DNA of 52,253 bases from JBLKSS01 sp047607725 (GTDB lineage Bacteria > Pseudomonadota > Gammaproteobacteria > Enterobacterales > Enterobacteriaceae). Below are positions 8,463 through 17,375 of the stretch, piece after piece. Position numbers and translations under genes: made by a program. The stretch covers positions 1 to 52,253 of the forward strand of contig NZ_JBLKSS010000006.1 of NCBI RefSeq assembly GCF_047607725.1. Reading direction: 5' to 3'. Each line of letters opens with the position of its first letter. The first letter of the stretch is position 1. The notes under the pieces were generated by a model. It made no database searches and had not been told where the DNA came from. It saw only the letters and a program-made list of their open reading frames with translations.

Positions 8463-9816
8463 GCAACTGTTCCAGCAGCGGCAGTAGCGAGGCGGCCTTC
8501 GCCAGGGTTTCCTGATATTCCGCTTCTTCGTCGCTGTCGGCGATAAGACCGCCGCCGACGGTGCAGTGAATATGCTGGTCCGCCACCAGGAGGGTGCGGA
8601 TGGTGATATTGGTATCCATCGTGCCGCAGCAGCTGACATAGCCGATGCTTCCGCACCAGGCGCTGCGACGCTGCGGTTCGAGCCTTTCGATGATTTCCAT
8701 TGCCCGCACCTTTGGCGCGCCGGTAATGGAGCCGCCGGGGAAGCAGGCGCGCAGCAGGTCGCAGGGAGTGCGATCGGCCGTCAGGGTGGCGGTGATGGTG
8801 CTGACCATGTGATGCACCGCCGTAAAGGTCTCTATAGCAAACAGCGAGGGCACCCGCACGCTGCCGGGTTGCGCCACGCGGCCGATATCGTTACGCAATA
8901 GGTCCACTATCATCAAATTTTCCGCCTGATCTTTGACGGAAGCGGCCAGCCGCGCTGCCTGCTGGCGATCGGCGTCGGCATCCGCCAGCCGTGGCAGCGT
9001 CCCTTTAATGGGGCGAGTCTGGATTTCACCGGCGCGCAGGCGCAGGAAACGTTCCGGCGACAAGCTCATCACCGCTTGGTTCCCCAGGCGGATGAAGGCC
9101 GAAAACGGCGCACGGTTATGGGCCAGCAAATGGCGGAACGCCGGCCATTCATCCCCGTTGCAAGGGGCGCTAAAGCGCTGTGATAAACAGACTTGATAGC
9201 AGTCTCCCGCCAGCAAGTGCTGCTGGACCTGGCGGAATTTTTCGCCATATTCAGCGCGGGTCATATTGGCGCGCCAGGGGCCGAGCAGATGAAACGGCGT
9301 CGATGTCGGCGGCGGCGCGGCGGTCAACTTGGTAAGCAAGGGCTCGGGGTCGTCGTAGCTCACCAGGGTCACCGTATGGCGATGGTGGTCGGCTATCACC
9401 GCCCAGCGATAAATGCCCACCGCCATTTCAGGCAGTGGCACGTCCTGTTGCGCCAGCTCAGGCAGGGTTTCGATGCTACGTGCGAGATCGTAGCCAAAAT
9501 AGCCGAGCGCCCCTCCCAGGAACGGCAATGACGCGTTTGGCAGGGCCGCCATGCCCGCCGCCGCCAACTGCTGCTGGACCAGAGCAAAGGGGTCATCGTG
9601 GCGGATTTCGCGGTCATCCCCCCGGCGGATCTCGGTGACACCGTCACGAGTCACCAGCGTTACCGCGGGCGCGGCCACCAAAATATCGTAACGGCTGTCA
9701 GGATGACTGCTGTTGCCGGAATGCAGCATCATCGCCCAGGGCTGGCCGGCCAGCGGGGTAAAGTAGTCCAGCACGACATCGGGCCGGTAGGGTAATGCTA
9801 TCAATTGTGGCTGCAT
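8455..9816 (-). CDS. pabB: Aminodeoxychorismate synthase component I
   Basis: PabB converts chorismate to 4-amino-4-deoxychorismate with ammonia supplied by PabA, the first step toward p-aminobenzoate and folate. At 453 residues it equals E. coli PabB. The chorismate-binding domain contains TRPIKGTLPR, with the lysine that attacks the ring, then DLLRNDIGRV, then PGGSITGAPKVRAMEII, and finally CGSIGY and VGGGLIADSDEEAEYQET. The frame is uninterrupted. Retention of folate synthesis is common in insect symbionts. First gene of a pabB-nudL pair. Confidence 0.96.
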   Translation of the reverse strand: MQPQLIALPYRPDVVLDYFTPLAGQPWAMMLHSGNSSHPDSRYDILVAAPAVTLVTRDGVTEIRRGDDREIRHDDPFALVQQQLAAAGMAALPNASLPFLGGALGYFGYDLARSIETLPELAQQDVPLPEMAVGIYRWAVIADHHRHTVTLVSYDDPEPLLTKLTAAPPPTSTPFHLLGPWRANMTRAEYGEKFRQVQQHLLAGDCYQVCLSQRFSAPCNGDEWPAFRHLLAHNRAPFSAFIRLGNQAVMSLSPERFLRLRAGEIQTRPIKGTLPRLADADADRQQAARLAASVKDQAENLMIVDLLRNDIGRVAQPGSVRVPSLFAIETFTAVHHMVSTITATLTADRTPCDLLRACFPGGSITGAPKVRAMEIIERLEPQRRSAWCGSIGYVSCCGTMDTNITIRTLLVADQHIHCTVGGGLIADSDEEAEYQETLAKAASLLPLLEQLHA

Positions 9817-9967
9817 GGATAAGCGCCTGTTCCCGAATGACGCGGCAACGGCAACCTGTCCGCGTTTGTGGTGATATCATGGCGTGATCCTAGCATACAT
9901 CCTCGTCATGGCGTAACCGACCGCGTCATGAGATAATCGACACTGTTGCCGTCACCGAGAGAAACCT

Positions 9968-10216
9968 ATGTTAAACGACATGCCCGCGTTAACCCATGAG
10001 CAGCAGCAACAGGCCGTCGAGCGTATTCAGGCGTTAATGGCCAAGGGGATGAGCAACGGTGAGGCCATTGTGTTGGTGGCGCGCGAACTGCGCGCCGACC
10101 ACACCGGCGAAAGAGTCACCCTGCGCTGGGAGGATGAGGAGGAAACCGAGGCCCATGAAGCCCCGACGGCGCGCCCAGAGGCGGATCCTTACGATAGCAA
10201 CCCCGATGACGATTAA
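9968..10216 (+). CDS. yoaH: YoaH family protein (UPF0181)
   Basis: This small protein of unknown function belongs to the YoaH (UPF0181) family. The core L-T-H-E-Q-Q-Q-Q-A-V-E-R-I-Q and M-S-N-G-E-A-I segments are typical, and the gene is divergent from pabB as in E. coli. At 82 residues it is longer than the 59-residue E. coli protein because of an acidic C-terminal tail (E-A-D-P-Y-D-S-N-P-D-D-D). A GAGAGAAAC sequence precedes the ATG. Intact. Confidence 0.88.
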   Translation: MLNDMPALTHEQQQQAVERIQALMAKGMSNGEAIVLVARELRADHTGERVTLRWEDEEETEAHEAPTARPEADPYDSNPDDD

Positions 10217-10234
10217 GCGCAGGGTGGCCCGCCC

Positions 10235-10585
10235 TTATAGCGCAGCGATGATTTTGATTTCAATTTTATAGCGTGGATTCATCAGGCCCGCCTGAACCGT
10301 ACAGCGTACCGGCGCGCTGCCGGCATCGACCCTGTTATCCCATACCGCATTCATCGCGCCGAAATCCGCAGCGTTAGGCAGGAAAATAGTCGCATCCAGC
10401 AGGCGGCGTTTGTCGGTGTTGCAGCAAGCCAGCATGGCGTCGATAGCGGCGAGCCCGCTGACGGTCTGGCCGGTAATGTCTTCGTCAAGCGCGGCATCCG
10501 CCACCACGCTGGTGTAGTAGAGAGTCTGATGATGAATCACCGCGTCGGACATACGGGCGCCGGCATCAATACGCTGGAGGGTCAT
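10235..10585 (-). CDS. yoaB: RidA-family protein YoaB
   Basis: YoaB is a member of the RidA/YjgF family, whose best-studied members hydrolyse reactive enamine and imine intermediates released by PLP enzymes. The 116-residue protein matches E. coli YoaB (114) and ends with the family segment A-P-V-R-C-T-V-Q-A-G-L-M-N-P-R-Y-K-I-E-I; the arginine in VRCTV is the usual substrate-binding residue. It is divergent from yoaA with only 67 bp between starts. Intact. Confidence 0.93.
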   Translation of the reverse strand: MTLQRIDAGARMSDAVIHHQTLYYTSVVADAALDEDITGQTVSGLAAIDAMLACCNTDKRRLLDATIFLPNAADFGAMNAVWDNRVDAGSAPVRCTVQAGLMNPRYKIEIKIIAAL

Positions 10586-10652
10586 TGCATTTCCTTTCAG
10601 TGGTTAGTGAAAACAACAGCATACCATACCGGCGCGGGAAGCCCAGCGCCTG

Positions 10653-12476
10653 ATGGCGGACGCTATTCGCGACGCCATCGGCGCGCAACAACCGCTGGTG
10701 GTGGAGGCTGGCACCGGCACCGGCAAGACCTACGCCTATCTGGTGCCGGCCCTGCGCGCCGATAAAAAGGTGATCATTTCCACCGGCTCTAAGGCGTTAC
10801 AGGATCAACTCTACGCCCGGGATCTGCCGCGTATCGCGCAGGCCCTGTCCTACCGCGGACAACTGGCCTTGTTGAAAGGGCACGCCAACTATCTGTGCCT
10901 GGAACGCATGGCGCAGCACGCGGCGGCAGGGGGCGCACTGCCGCCGGAGACGCTCGACGCGCTGAGCCAGGTGCGCGCCTGGGCATCGCAAACCGAGGAT
11001 GGGGACATCGCCAACTGCGGCGGTATCGCCGAAGACAGCCCTATCTGGCCGCTGGTGACCAGCACGAACGATAACTGCCTTGGCAGCGATTGTCCTGAAT
11101 ATAAAGAGTGCTTTGTGGTCAAAGCGCGCCGCCGGGCTATGGATGCCGACGTGGTGGTAGTCAACCATCATCTTTTCCTAGCGGATATGGTGGTGAAAGA
11201 AAGCGTTTTCGGCGAACTGATCCCACGCGGCGACGTGATGATTTTCGACGAAGCGCATCAACTGCCGGACATCGCGAGCCAATATTTCGGCCAGCAGCTC
11301 ACCAGCCGCCACATGCTGGATTTGGCGCGCGATATGACCTTGGCCTACCGCACCGATGTCCGCGACATGGTGCAGTTGCAAAAGAGCGCCGACCAGCTCT
11401 CGTTTCGCGCCCAGGATTTTCGCCTGGCGTTGGGTGAACCGGGGTTTCGCGGTAATCTACGCGACGCGCTGGCGCAGCCGATGGTACAGCGCGCGCTGGT
11501 GCTGCTGGATGATGCGCTGGAGTTATGTCATGACGTGGCGAAACTGGCGCTCGGCCGCTCGGCGCTGCTGGATGCCGCTTTTGAACGTGCGACGCTGTAC
11601 CGCGCCCGGCTGAAACGCTTGAAGAACACCAGCGAGCCGGGATTCAGTTATTGGTACGAATGTAACGCGCGTCATTTTGTGCTGGCGCTGACGCCGCTGT
11701 CGGTCTCCAACCGCTTTCACGAAGTCATGGCGGAGAAGGCCGGCACCTGGATCTTCACCTCCGCGACACTGTCGGTGAATGACAAGCTGGATCATTTCAC
11801 CCAGTGCATGGGGTTGGAAAACGCGACGTCACTCTTGCTTGCCAGTCCGTTTGATTATGCCGCCCAGGCGCTGCTGTGCGTACCGCGCTTTTTACCGGAA
11901 CCACGGGAACGCGGCGCGGCGCAGAAGCTGGCGCGGATGCTGCTACCGGTCATTGTCGCCAACCGTGGTCGCTGTTTTTTTCTCTGTACGTCGCACCAAA
12001 TGATGCGCGATCTGGCGGTGGAATTTCGTGCCTCGCTGACGCTGCCGGTTTTGGTGCAGGGGGAAACCAGCAAGCGCGAAATCCTGCGCCAGTTTGTCGA
12101 CGCCGGTAACGCGGTGCTGGTGGCCACCCACAGTTTTTGGGAAGGGGTGGACGTGCGCGGTGATGTGCTGTCTTGCGTTATCATCGATAAGCTGCCGTTT
12201 ACCGCGCCGGACGATCCGCTGCTGAAGGCGCGCATTGAGGATTGCCAACTGCGCGGCGGCGATCCGTTCGCCGACGTGCAGATCCCCGAGGCGGTCATCG
12301 CCCTGAAACAGGGGGTCGGCCGGCTCATACGCGACAGCGATGACAGTGGCGTGCTCATTATTTGCGATCAGCGGCTGGTGATCCGCCCGTACGGCAAAAT
12401 TTTTCTGCAAAGTCTGCCGCCGGCGCGCCGCACGCGATCGCTGGAGCGCACAATCGCCTTTCTGACCGGCGGCTGA
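10653..12476 (+). CDS. yoaA: DinG/XPD-family DNA helicase YoaA, N terminus missing
   Basis: YoaA is an iron-sulfur superfamily 2 helicase that works with the polymerase III chi subunit in DNA damage repair. The ORF keeps Walker A E-A-G-T-G-T-G-K-T near its start, the cluster cysteines in ANYLCLERM and DNCLGSDCPEYKECF, the DEAH box (FDEAH), and C-terminal helicase motifs FWEGVD and QGVGRLIRD. It lacks the first ~27 residues of the E. coli protein. In frame upstream of the ATG the sequence reads P-A-R-E-A-Q-R-L-M, equivalent to P-R-E-P-Q-R-Q-M, but this is preceded by TAG and TGA. So the adenine-sensing Q motif lies outside the available start, and part of the 5' end has been deleted. Function is doubtful. 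Confidence 0.85.
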   Translation: MADAIRDAIGAQQPLVVEAGTGTGKTYAYLVPALRADKKVIISTGSKALQDQLYARDLPRIAQALSYRGQLALLKGHANYLCLERMAQHAAAGGALPPETLDALSQVRAWASQTEDGDIANCGGIAEDSPIWPLVTSTNDNCLGSDCPEYKECFVVKARRRAMDADVVVVNHHLFLADMVVKESVFGELIPRGDVMIFDEAHQLPDIASQYFGQQLTSRHMLDLARDMTLAYRTDVRDMVQLQKSADQLSFRAQDFRLALGEPGFRGNLRDALAQPMVQRALVLLDDALELCHDVAKLALGRSALLDAAFERATLYRARLKRLKNTSEPGFSYWYECNARHFVLALTPLSVSNRFHEVMAEKAGTWIFTSATLSVNDKLDHFTQCMGLENATSLLLASPFDYAAQALLCVPRFLPEPRERGAAQKLARMLLPVIVANRGRCFFLCTSHQMMRDLAVEFRASLTLPVLVQGETSKREILRQFVDAGNAVLVATHSFWEGVDVRGDVLSCVIIDKLPFTAPDDPLLKARIEDCQLRGGDPFADVQIPEAVIALKQGVGRLIRDSDDSGVLIICDQRLVIRPYGKIFLQSLPPARRTRSLERTIAFLTGG

Positions 12477-12556
12477 GCGCCGTATCCCCTTGTGGCAGTG
12501 GGTGTGTTATGATAAACGCCCGTTACAATTCTTATTCTTCCCACCTGAGGTTTGGC

Positions 12557-13258
12557 ATGTCTACCCGCATTTTAGCCCTTGATACCGCGACCGAAGCCTG
12601 TTCCGCCGCGCTGATGCTCGACAACGAGCTGTTGCTGGAGCGCTTTGCCGTTGCACCCCGCGAACACACGCAGCGCATCCTGCCCATGGTGGACAGCCTG
12701 TTGGCGGAGGCCGGTATTACGCTTGATAGTCTCGATATGCTGGCGTTCGGCCGCGGCCCCGGCAGCTTTACCGGCGTGCGCATCGGCATCGGCATTGCGC
12801 AGGGGCTGGCGCTGGGCGCCGATCTGCCGCTTATCGGCGTCTCCACCCTGGCGGCGCTGGCCGAAGGCGCCTGGCGTCAAACCGGCGCTTGCCAGGTGCT
12901 GACCGCTATAGACGCGCGTATGGGGGAAGTGTACTGGGCGGCGTATCGGCGTGAGGCGGGCGTTTGGCTGGGCGAGGAGGGCGAAGCGGTGGCGGCGCCC
13001 GCTGTGCTGGCGGCGCTGAGCGCGGATCTGACCGGGCGCTGGGCCACCGCCGGCACCGGCTGGCAAACGTATCCGACGCTACTGCAGCGTGACGGGTTAC
13101 AGCTCGTCTCAGGTGAAACGCTGCTGCCCAGCGCGCGGGAGATGTTGCCGATAGCGCTTCATCACTATCGCCACGGCGGCGCTCGGCCGGTCGCGCTGGC
13201 GGAACCGTCCTACTTGCGCAATGAAGTGGCATGGAAAAAATTACCCGGCCGCGCCTGA
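12557..13258 (+). CDS. tsaB: tRNA threonylcarbamoyladenosine biosynthesis protein TsaB
   Basis: TsaB (YeaZ) is the scaffold partner of TsaD and TsaE in making the t6A modification of tRNAs that read ANN codons; the process is essential in most bacteria. The 233-residue protein (E. coli 231) starts M-S-T-R-I-L-A-L-D-T-A-T-E and has the family motif F-G-R-G-P-G-S-F-T-G-V-R-I-G. The start at 12557 is preferred over an upstream in-frame ATG because it matches the family N terminus. Between yoaA and yeaY, as in E. coli. Intact, in keeping with an essential role. Confidence 0.96.
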   Translation: MSTRILALDTATEACSAALMLDNELLLERFAVAPREHTQRILPMVDSLLAEAGITLDSLDMLAFGRGPGSFTGVRIGIGIAQGLALGADLPLIGVSTLAALAEGAWRQTGACQVLTAIDARMGEVYWAAYRREAGVWLGEEGEAVAAPAVLAALSADLTGRWATAGTGWQTYPTLLQRDGLQLVSGETLLPSAREMLPIALHHYRHGGARPVALAEPSYLRNEVAWKKLPGRA

Positions 13259-13320
13259 GCGGTAAACTTATCCTGCCGGGGCGGGTCAAAGTAGTAAGTT
13301 TATTAGCGAGATCAAGTACT

Positions 13321-13932
13321 ATGTTCAGCCATCAGGCTTCACCCGTATCATTGCGCCGGCTGATGTCGGTCGGTTTCCTAGCCGCGATGTTAACGCTTAC
13401 GGGGTGTGTTACGGTACCGGAGGCGATCCGTGGCACGACCCCAACGCCGCAGGATGATTTGGTGCAGGTGATGAATGCGCCGCAGCTGTATATCGGTCAA
13501 GAAGGGCGCTTCGGCGGTAAAGTGGTCAAGGTGACTAATGAAACCGGGCGCACCCGGCTGGAAATCGCCACCGTACCGCTCGATGATGGCGTGGTGCCGC
13601 TAATACACCAGCCATCCATTGGCCGCATCATTGCTCAAATCAGCGGTTTCGTCGAACAGTCCGATCTGAAAGGGCAATGGATCACGGTCGTCGGGCCGAT
13701 CACCGGCACGGAAAAAGGCCATATCGATAAAGCGGATTACACCTACATGGTTATGCAGGTGAACGGCTATAAACGCTGGCGCGTCGTGCGTCAGGTCTCG
13801 GCGCCCATGGGGCCGCCGCTCGGACACTGGGGTTGGGACTATCGCTATGGATCGCCCTGGGGGCCCGGTTACGGTCCGGCATGGGGCGCTTACTACGGCG
13901 ACACGCGGGTAGACACCGTTTTGGCGGACTAA
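13321..13932 (+). CDS. yeaY: Slp-family outer membrane lipoprotein
   Basis: This lipoprotein of the Slp/YeaY family is of unclear function; in E. coli yeaY is in the sigma-E regulon. It has a signal sequence with lipobox L-T-L-T-G-C and lipidated cysteine at about residue 26. The family body follows (A-P-Q-L-Y-I-G-Q-E-G-R-F-G-G-K-V-V, R-L-E-I-A-T-V-P-L-D, V-V-G-P-I-T-G), then a Gly/Pro/Tyr/Trp-rich tail. I chose ATG 13321; an internal ATG (MSVGFLAAML) is a credible alternative. The mature part matches E. coli YeaY (193 residues) along its length. It follows tsaB by 62 bp. The next gene is rnd, with fadD missing. Confidence 0.9.
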   Translation: MFSHQASPVSLRRLMSVGFLAAMLTLTGCVTVPEAIRGTTPTPQDDLVQVMNAPQLYIGQEGRFGGKVVKVTNETGRTRLEIATVPLDDGVVPLIHQPSIGRIIAQISGFVEQSDLKGQWITVVGPITGTEKGHIDKADYTYMVMQVNGYKRWRVVRQVSAPMGPPLGHWGWDYRYGSPWGPGYGPAWGAYYGDTRVDTVLAD

Positions 13933-13969
13933 CTTTTTCTTAACACACGCGGAAGAAGAGAGAGCAGTA

Positions 13970-15109
13970 TTGGATTATCAATTAATTACCACGGATCAGG
14001 CTTTACACGACAGATGTCAGCAGGCCCGTCAGCACCCGTAGGTAGCGGTAGATACCGAATTTGTGCGTACCCGCACCTACTATCCCCAACTGGGCCTGAT
14101 CCAGTTATATGACGGCGACTCTCTGACGCTTATCGATCCGCTGGCGATTACCGATTGGCAGCCCTTCATTGCGCTTCTGGCGGATCAGCAGGTCACCAAA
14201 TTGCTGCACGCCTGCAGCGAAGACCTGGAAGTGTTCTGGCATAGCTTTGGCCAGATGCTGGTGCCGATGATCGATACCCAAGTGCTGGCTGCGTTTACCG
14301 ACCGCGCACTCTCCTGCGGGTTCGCCGCGCTGGTGGCGGAAACGTTGCAGGTCACGTTAGATAAAACGGAATCCCGCACCGACTGGCTCGCGCGGCCGCT
14401 CAGTGACAGGCAGTGTGATTATGCCGCCACCGATGTTTACTGGCTCTTGCCGATGGCGCATAAGCTGATAGCGCAAACGCAACAGGCGGGATGGTGGTTG
14501 CAGGCCAGCCAGGAGTGCGCGGCCCTCTGTCAACGGCGCCAGGAAGTCACCGATCTTGAACTGGCCTATCGAGATATCGCTAACGCCTGGAGCTGCGCAC
14601 GCGTCAGCTTGCGTGCCTACAGCGGCTGGCCAGCTGGCGCCTAAATAAGGCCCGTGAGCGCGATATGGCGGTCAATTTCGTTGTTCGTGAAGAAAATCTG
14701 TGGCAGGTGGCGCGCTATATGCAGGGATCCCTTGGCGAGCTGGAGCAGCTTGGCCTCAGCGGACCCGAAATCTGCTTACACGGCTGGGCGCTGCTGGCTC
14801 GGGTGCAGGAGGCTCAGGCACTGCCGGACGCGGCGTTGCCACCGCCGGTACTCAATCTTATCGATCGTCCCGGTTATCGCCAGACGTTTAAAGCGCTGAA
14901 AGAGCAGATACAACTGACGGCTAACAAGACGGGGCTGAGCAGCGAACTGCTGGCGTCCCAGCGTCAGATCAACCAGCTAACTCAGCGTGGTTTGGGGTGT
15001 AACCCCCACTGCGCGGCAGCCGGAATTGATAAGCGGCTGGCGCGGTGCGCTGTTCGGTGCGGAATTACTGGCGTTATTGTCCCAGGGTGAGAGCGAAACG
15101 CGCGCCTAG
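13970..15109 (+). pseudogene. rnd: Ribonuclease D, multiply interrupted
   Basis: RNase D is a 3'-5' exoribonuclease that trims tRNA and other small RNAs. The gene begins with TTG (13970), the unusual UUG start also used in E. coli. Lesions: an in-frame TAG at 14039-14041, before the first exonuclease motif V-A-V-D-T-E-F-V; a frameshift at about 14590, where the next frame continues L-R-T-R-Q-L-A-C-L; and a second frameshift at about 14980 in Q-I-N-Q-L, after which another frame gives L-I-S-G-W-R-G-A-L-F. The rest (H-A-C-S-E-D-L-E-V-F, D-Y-A-A-T-D-V-Y, HRDC-like region) is well conserved, so the damage is recent. A full-length gene would encode about 379 residues. Confidence 0.92.
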
Positions 15110-15153
15110 GCGGCGGGCGGAATAAATGGCGTGACCGGCGCATGAGGCCGCGA

Positions 15154-15177
15154 GCCTCCTGCCTGACGGCAGGAGGC
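15154..15177. terminator. Perfect 10-bp hairpin between rnd and minE
   Basis: GCCTCCTGCC-TGAC-GGCAGGAGGC forms a 10-bp stem with a 4-nt loop between the convergent rnd and minE. Neither side has a convincing T tract, so this could be a weak bidirectional terminator or simply an RNA 3'-end stabiliser. Confidence 0.5.
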
Positions 15178-15194
15178 GGAAGAGACGCTGGCGT

Positions 15195-15464
15195 TCATTT
15201 GGTGCTTTCTTCCGTTTCCGGCAGTGTCACGTTCAGCTCCAGGATGGAGATATCTCCATCCTTTTTCTCCAATTGAACCGAGAGCATTTCGGGGTCGATT
15301 TGCACATATTTACTGATGACCTCAAGCAGGTCGCGTTTCAGCTGCGGCAGATAATGCGGCTCGTTATCGCCTCTGCGCCGCTCGGCAACGATGATCTGCA
15401 GCCGTTCCTTGGCTATATTGGCTGTCGTTTTTTTACGGGAGAGAAAAAAGTCAAGTAATGCCAT
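15195..15464 (-). CDS. minE: Cell division topological specificity factor MinE
   Basis: MinE stimulates MinD ATPase at the membrane and drives the pole-to-pole oscillation that keeps the MinCD inhibitor away from midcell. The 89-residue protein (E. coli 88) starts M-A-L-L-D-F-F-L-S-R-K-K, the membrane-binding and MinD-contact segment, followed by N-I-A-K-E-R-L-Q-I-I-V-A-E-R-R and the topological specificity domain H-Y-L-P-Q-L. It lies 3 bp after minD in a minC-minD-minE operon. Intact. Confidence 0.97.
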   Translation of the reverse strand: MALLDFFLSRKKTTANIAKERLQIIVAERRRGDNEPHYLPQLKRDLLEVISKYVQIDPEMLSVQLEKKDGDISILELNVTLPETEESTK

Positions 15465-15467
15465 GGT

Positions 15468-16280
15468 TTATCCCCCAAACAGGCGTTTCAGGAATCCCTT
15501 CTTCTCTTCTTCGATGAAGCGGAAGGGATGTTCTTCTCCTAACAGGCGATCAACCATATCTGAATAGGCCTGGCCAGCATCAGACTCCTCATCGAGAATT
15601 ACCGGCTCTCCCTGGTTGGAAGCCCGCAACACCGATTGATCCTCGGGGATCACACCTACCAGAGGAATGCGTAGAATTTCAATCACATCTTCCATACTGA
15701 GCATGTCGCCGCGGCTGACGCGTCCGGGATTGTAACGGGTCAGCAGCAGGTGCTCTTTAATGGGGTCTTGACCGCTTTCGGCACGGTGCGATTTAGATGA
15801 TAGAATGCCCAGAATACGGTCGGAGTCGCGCACCGACGACACTTCCGGGTTGGTAGTGATAATCGCTTCATCGGCAAAATACAGCGCCATCAGGGCACCG
15901 GTTTCAATACCGGCCGGTGAATCGCAAACGACAAAATCGAATTCCATCGTGCTGAGATCATTCAATACCTTTTCCACGCCGTCGCGGGTCAGGGCATCTT
16001 TATCCCGCGTCTGGGACGCGGGCAATATATATAAATTCTCGGTCCGCTTATCTTTTATCAGCGCTTGGTTCAGCGTGGCATCACCCTGGATGACATTGAC
16101 GAAGTCATAGACCACCCGGCGTTCACAGCCCATGATCAAATCGAGGTTTCGCAGTCCGATATCGAAATCGATCACGACGGTTTTCTTTCCTTTGCGGGCT
16201 AAACCGGTAGCGATGGCCGCGCTCGATGTGGTCTTGCCTACGCCCCCTTTACCCGAAGTAACAACTATAATGCGTGCCAT
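15468..16280 (-). CDS. minD: Septum site-determining ATPase MinD
   Basis: MinD is a membrane-bound ParA/MinD-type ATPase that recruits MinC to block FtsZ ring assembly away from midcell. The 270 residues equal the E. coli length. The deviant Walker A motif S-G-K-G-G-V-G-K-T-T lies at residues 8-17, the A' region V-I-D-F-D-I-G-L-R-N-L-D follows, and the C-terminal amphipathic membrane helix G-F-L-K-R-L-F-G is present. ATG 16280 (MARIIVV) is preferred over an upstream in-frame ATG (16298) because it matches the family. The gap to minC is 21 bp. Confidence 0.97.
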   Translation of the reverse strand: MARIIVVTSGKGGVGKTTSSAAIATGLARKGKKTVVIDFDIGLRNLDLIMGCERRVVYDFVNVIQGDATLNQALIKDKRTENLYILPASQTRDKDALTRDGVEKVLNDLSTMEFDFVVCDSPAGIETGALMALYFADEAIITTNPEVSSVRDSDRILGILSSKSHRAESGQDPIKEHLLLTRYNPGRVSRGDMLSMEDVIEILRIPLVGVIPEDQSVLRASNQGEPVILDEESDAGQAYSDMVDRLLGEEHPFRFIEEEKKGFLKRLFGG

Positions 16281-16301
16281 AAATGGATTCCTTGTCAAGG
16301 G

Positions 16302-16979
16302 CTAAATTAAAGGATGAATGGTAAGCGTACCGTCCTGCAGACATAACCGCGCGGCTTTGCCTGAAAATTCGGCCGGAATTTGATCGCTCAGCCAATACTG
16401 GCCGGCGATGGATACGAGTTCCGGGGAGAGATGGGTACAGAAAATCTGGCACTCTCCGTCGCCCGATGCATCGGCCAGCGCGCGGCCCCGCATCATGCCG
16501 TAAATATGGATATTGCCATCGGCAATAAGCTCGGCGCCGGCGCTAACACTGCTGGTGACAATCAGATCGCTGTTGCGGGCGTAAATTTGCTGCCCGGAGC
16601 GCACCGGCGTGTTGATAAGCCACGTTTTGACCGCCGCCGGCGCGGGCGCCTCGGCGACGCTGCGCTTTGGCGCTTTGCCTTCGGTCAGCAGCGGCAACCC
16701 ACTGCGAATGATCGCCTGTTTCAGTTTCGTGTCGCGACAGCCGCTGACGCCGACCACATGCAGGCCGGTCGCCAGCACCGCCTGTGATAGCGCCTCCCAG
16801 GGCGTGTCGCGACTGAGGCCGGCGACGTTGATAACAACCGGCGCATCTTTCAAAAATCCAGGTGCTTGTTCGACTTTTTCCTCTATCGCCCGACGGATTT
16901 CCTCTGGCTGCGCATCATGCACATGAATTACCGATAAAGTAAAATTACTGCCTTTCAATTCAATTGGCGTTTGCGACAT
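16302..16979 (-). CDS. minC: Septum site-determining protein MinC
   Basis: MinC is the FtsZ polymerisation inhibitor carried by MinD. At 225 residues it is slightly shorter than E. coli MinC (231). The N-terminal FtsZ-interacting domain (P-I-E-L-K-G-S-N-F-T-L-S-V) is joined by an Ala/Pro-rich linker to the C-terminal beta-helix domain (V-R-S-G-Q-Q-I-Y-A-R-N-S-D-L-I-V, then G-A-E-L-I-A-D-G-N-I-H-I-Y-G, G-R-A-L-A) that binds MinD. First gene of the min operon, divergent from ycgL. Intact. Confidence 0.96.
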   Translation of the reverse strand: MSQTPIELKGSNFTLSVIHVHDAQPEEIRRAIEEKVEQAPGFLKDAPVVINVAGLSRDTPWEALSQAVLATGLHVVGVSGCRDTKLKQAIIRSGLPLLTEGKAPKRSVAEAPAPAAVKTWLINTPVRSGQQIYARNSDLIVTSSVSAGAELIADGNIHIYGMMRGRALADASGDGECQIFCTHLSPELVSIAGQYWLSDQIPAEFSGKAARLCLQDGTLTIHPLI

Positions 16980-17114
16980 CTATCCTGACTCAGTCTTAGC
17001 ACGTGTAATTTCCCGATTCGTCACGGGCGGCGATATTCCGTAGTACTGCATGCATGTTATAGTTATCGCTATATAACAGGCAAGACACCAGACCACGGAA
17101 ATAGAGTAAAAAAT

Positions 17115-17375
17115 ATGTTTTGTGTGATCTATCGAAGTTCAAAACAGGATCAAACCTATCTTTTTGTCGAAAGAAGAGAGGATTTTACCCGCGTCCCGGC
17201 CGACTTAATGGCGCACTTCGGCAAACCGCTATTCTCAATGATTTTACCCTTAGACGGTAGCAAAAAACTCGCTTCCGCGGATATAGGAAAAGTAAAAGAA
17301 TTACTTAAAGAGCAGGGCTTCTATCTGCAAGTCCCACCACCGGTGGAAAATTTATTGACCCAGCATCATCAGTAA
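17115..17375 (+). CDS. ycgL: YcgL-domain protein, 3' end cut by the dispersed repeat
   Basis: YcgL is a small conserved gammaproteobacterial protein with a compact YcgL fold and no established function. The start M-F-C-V-I-Y-R-S-S-K and the core L-P-L-D-G-S-K-K-L are family features, and it is divergent from minC as in relatives. The reading frame ends at a TAA contributed by the 338-bp repeat (copy starting 17372), after P-V-E-N-L-L-T-Q-H-H-Q. The conserved domain is essentially complete; the variable tail of the family is replaced. It may still be functional. Confidence 0.88.
   Translation: MFCVIYRSSKQDQTYLFVERREDFTRVPADLMAHFGKPLFSMILPLDGSKKLASADIGKVKELLKEQGFYLQVPPPVENLLTQHHQ

Noticed and set aside
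15154..15177. CRISPR-like or REP repeat
   Set aside because: Only one hairpin is present, with no repetition in the window. It fits a terminator-like element better.
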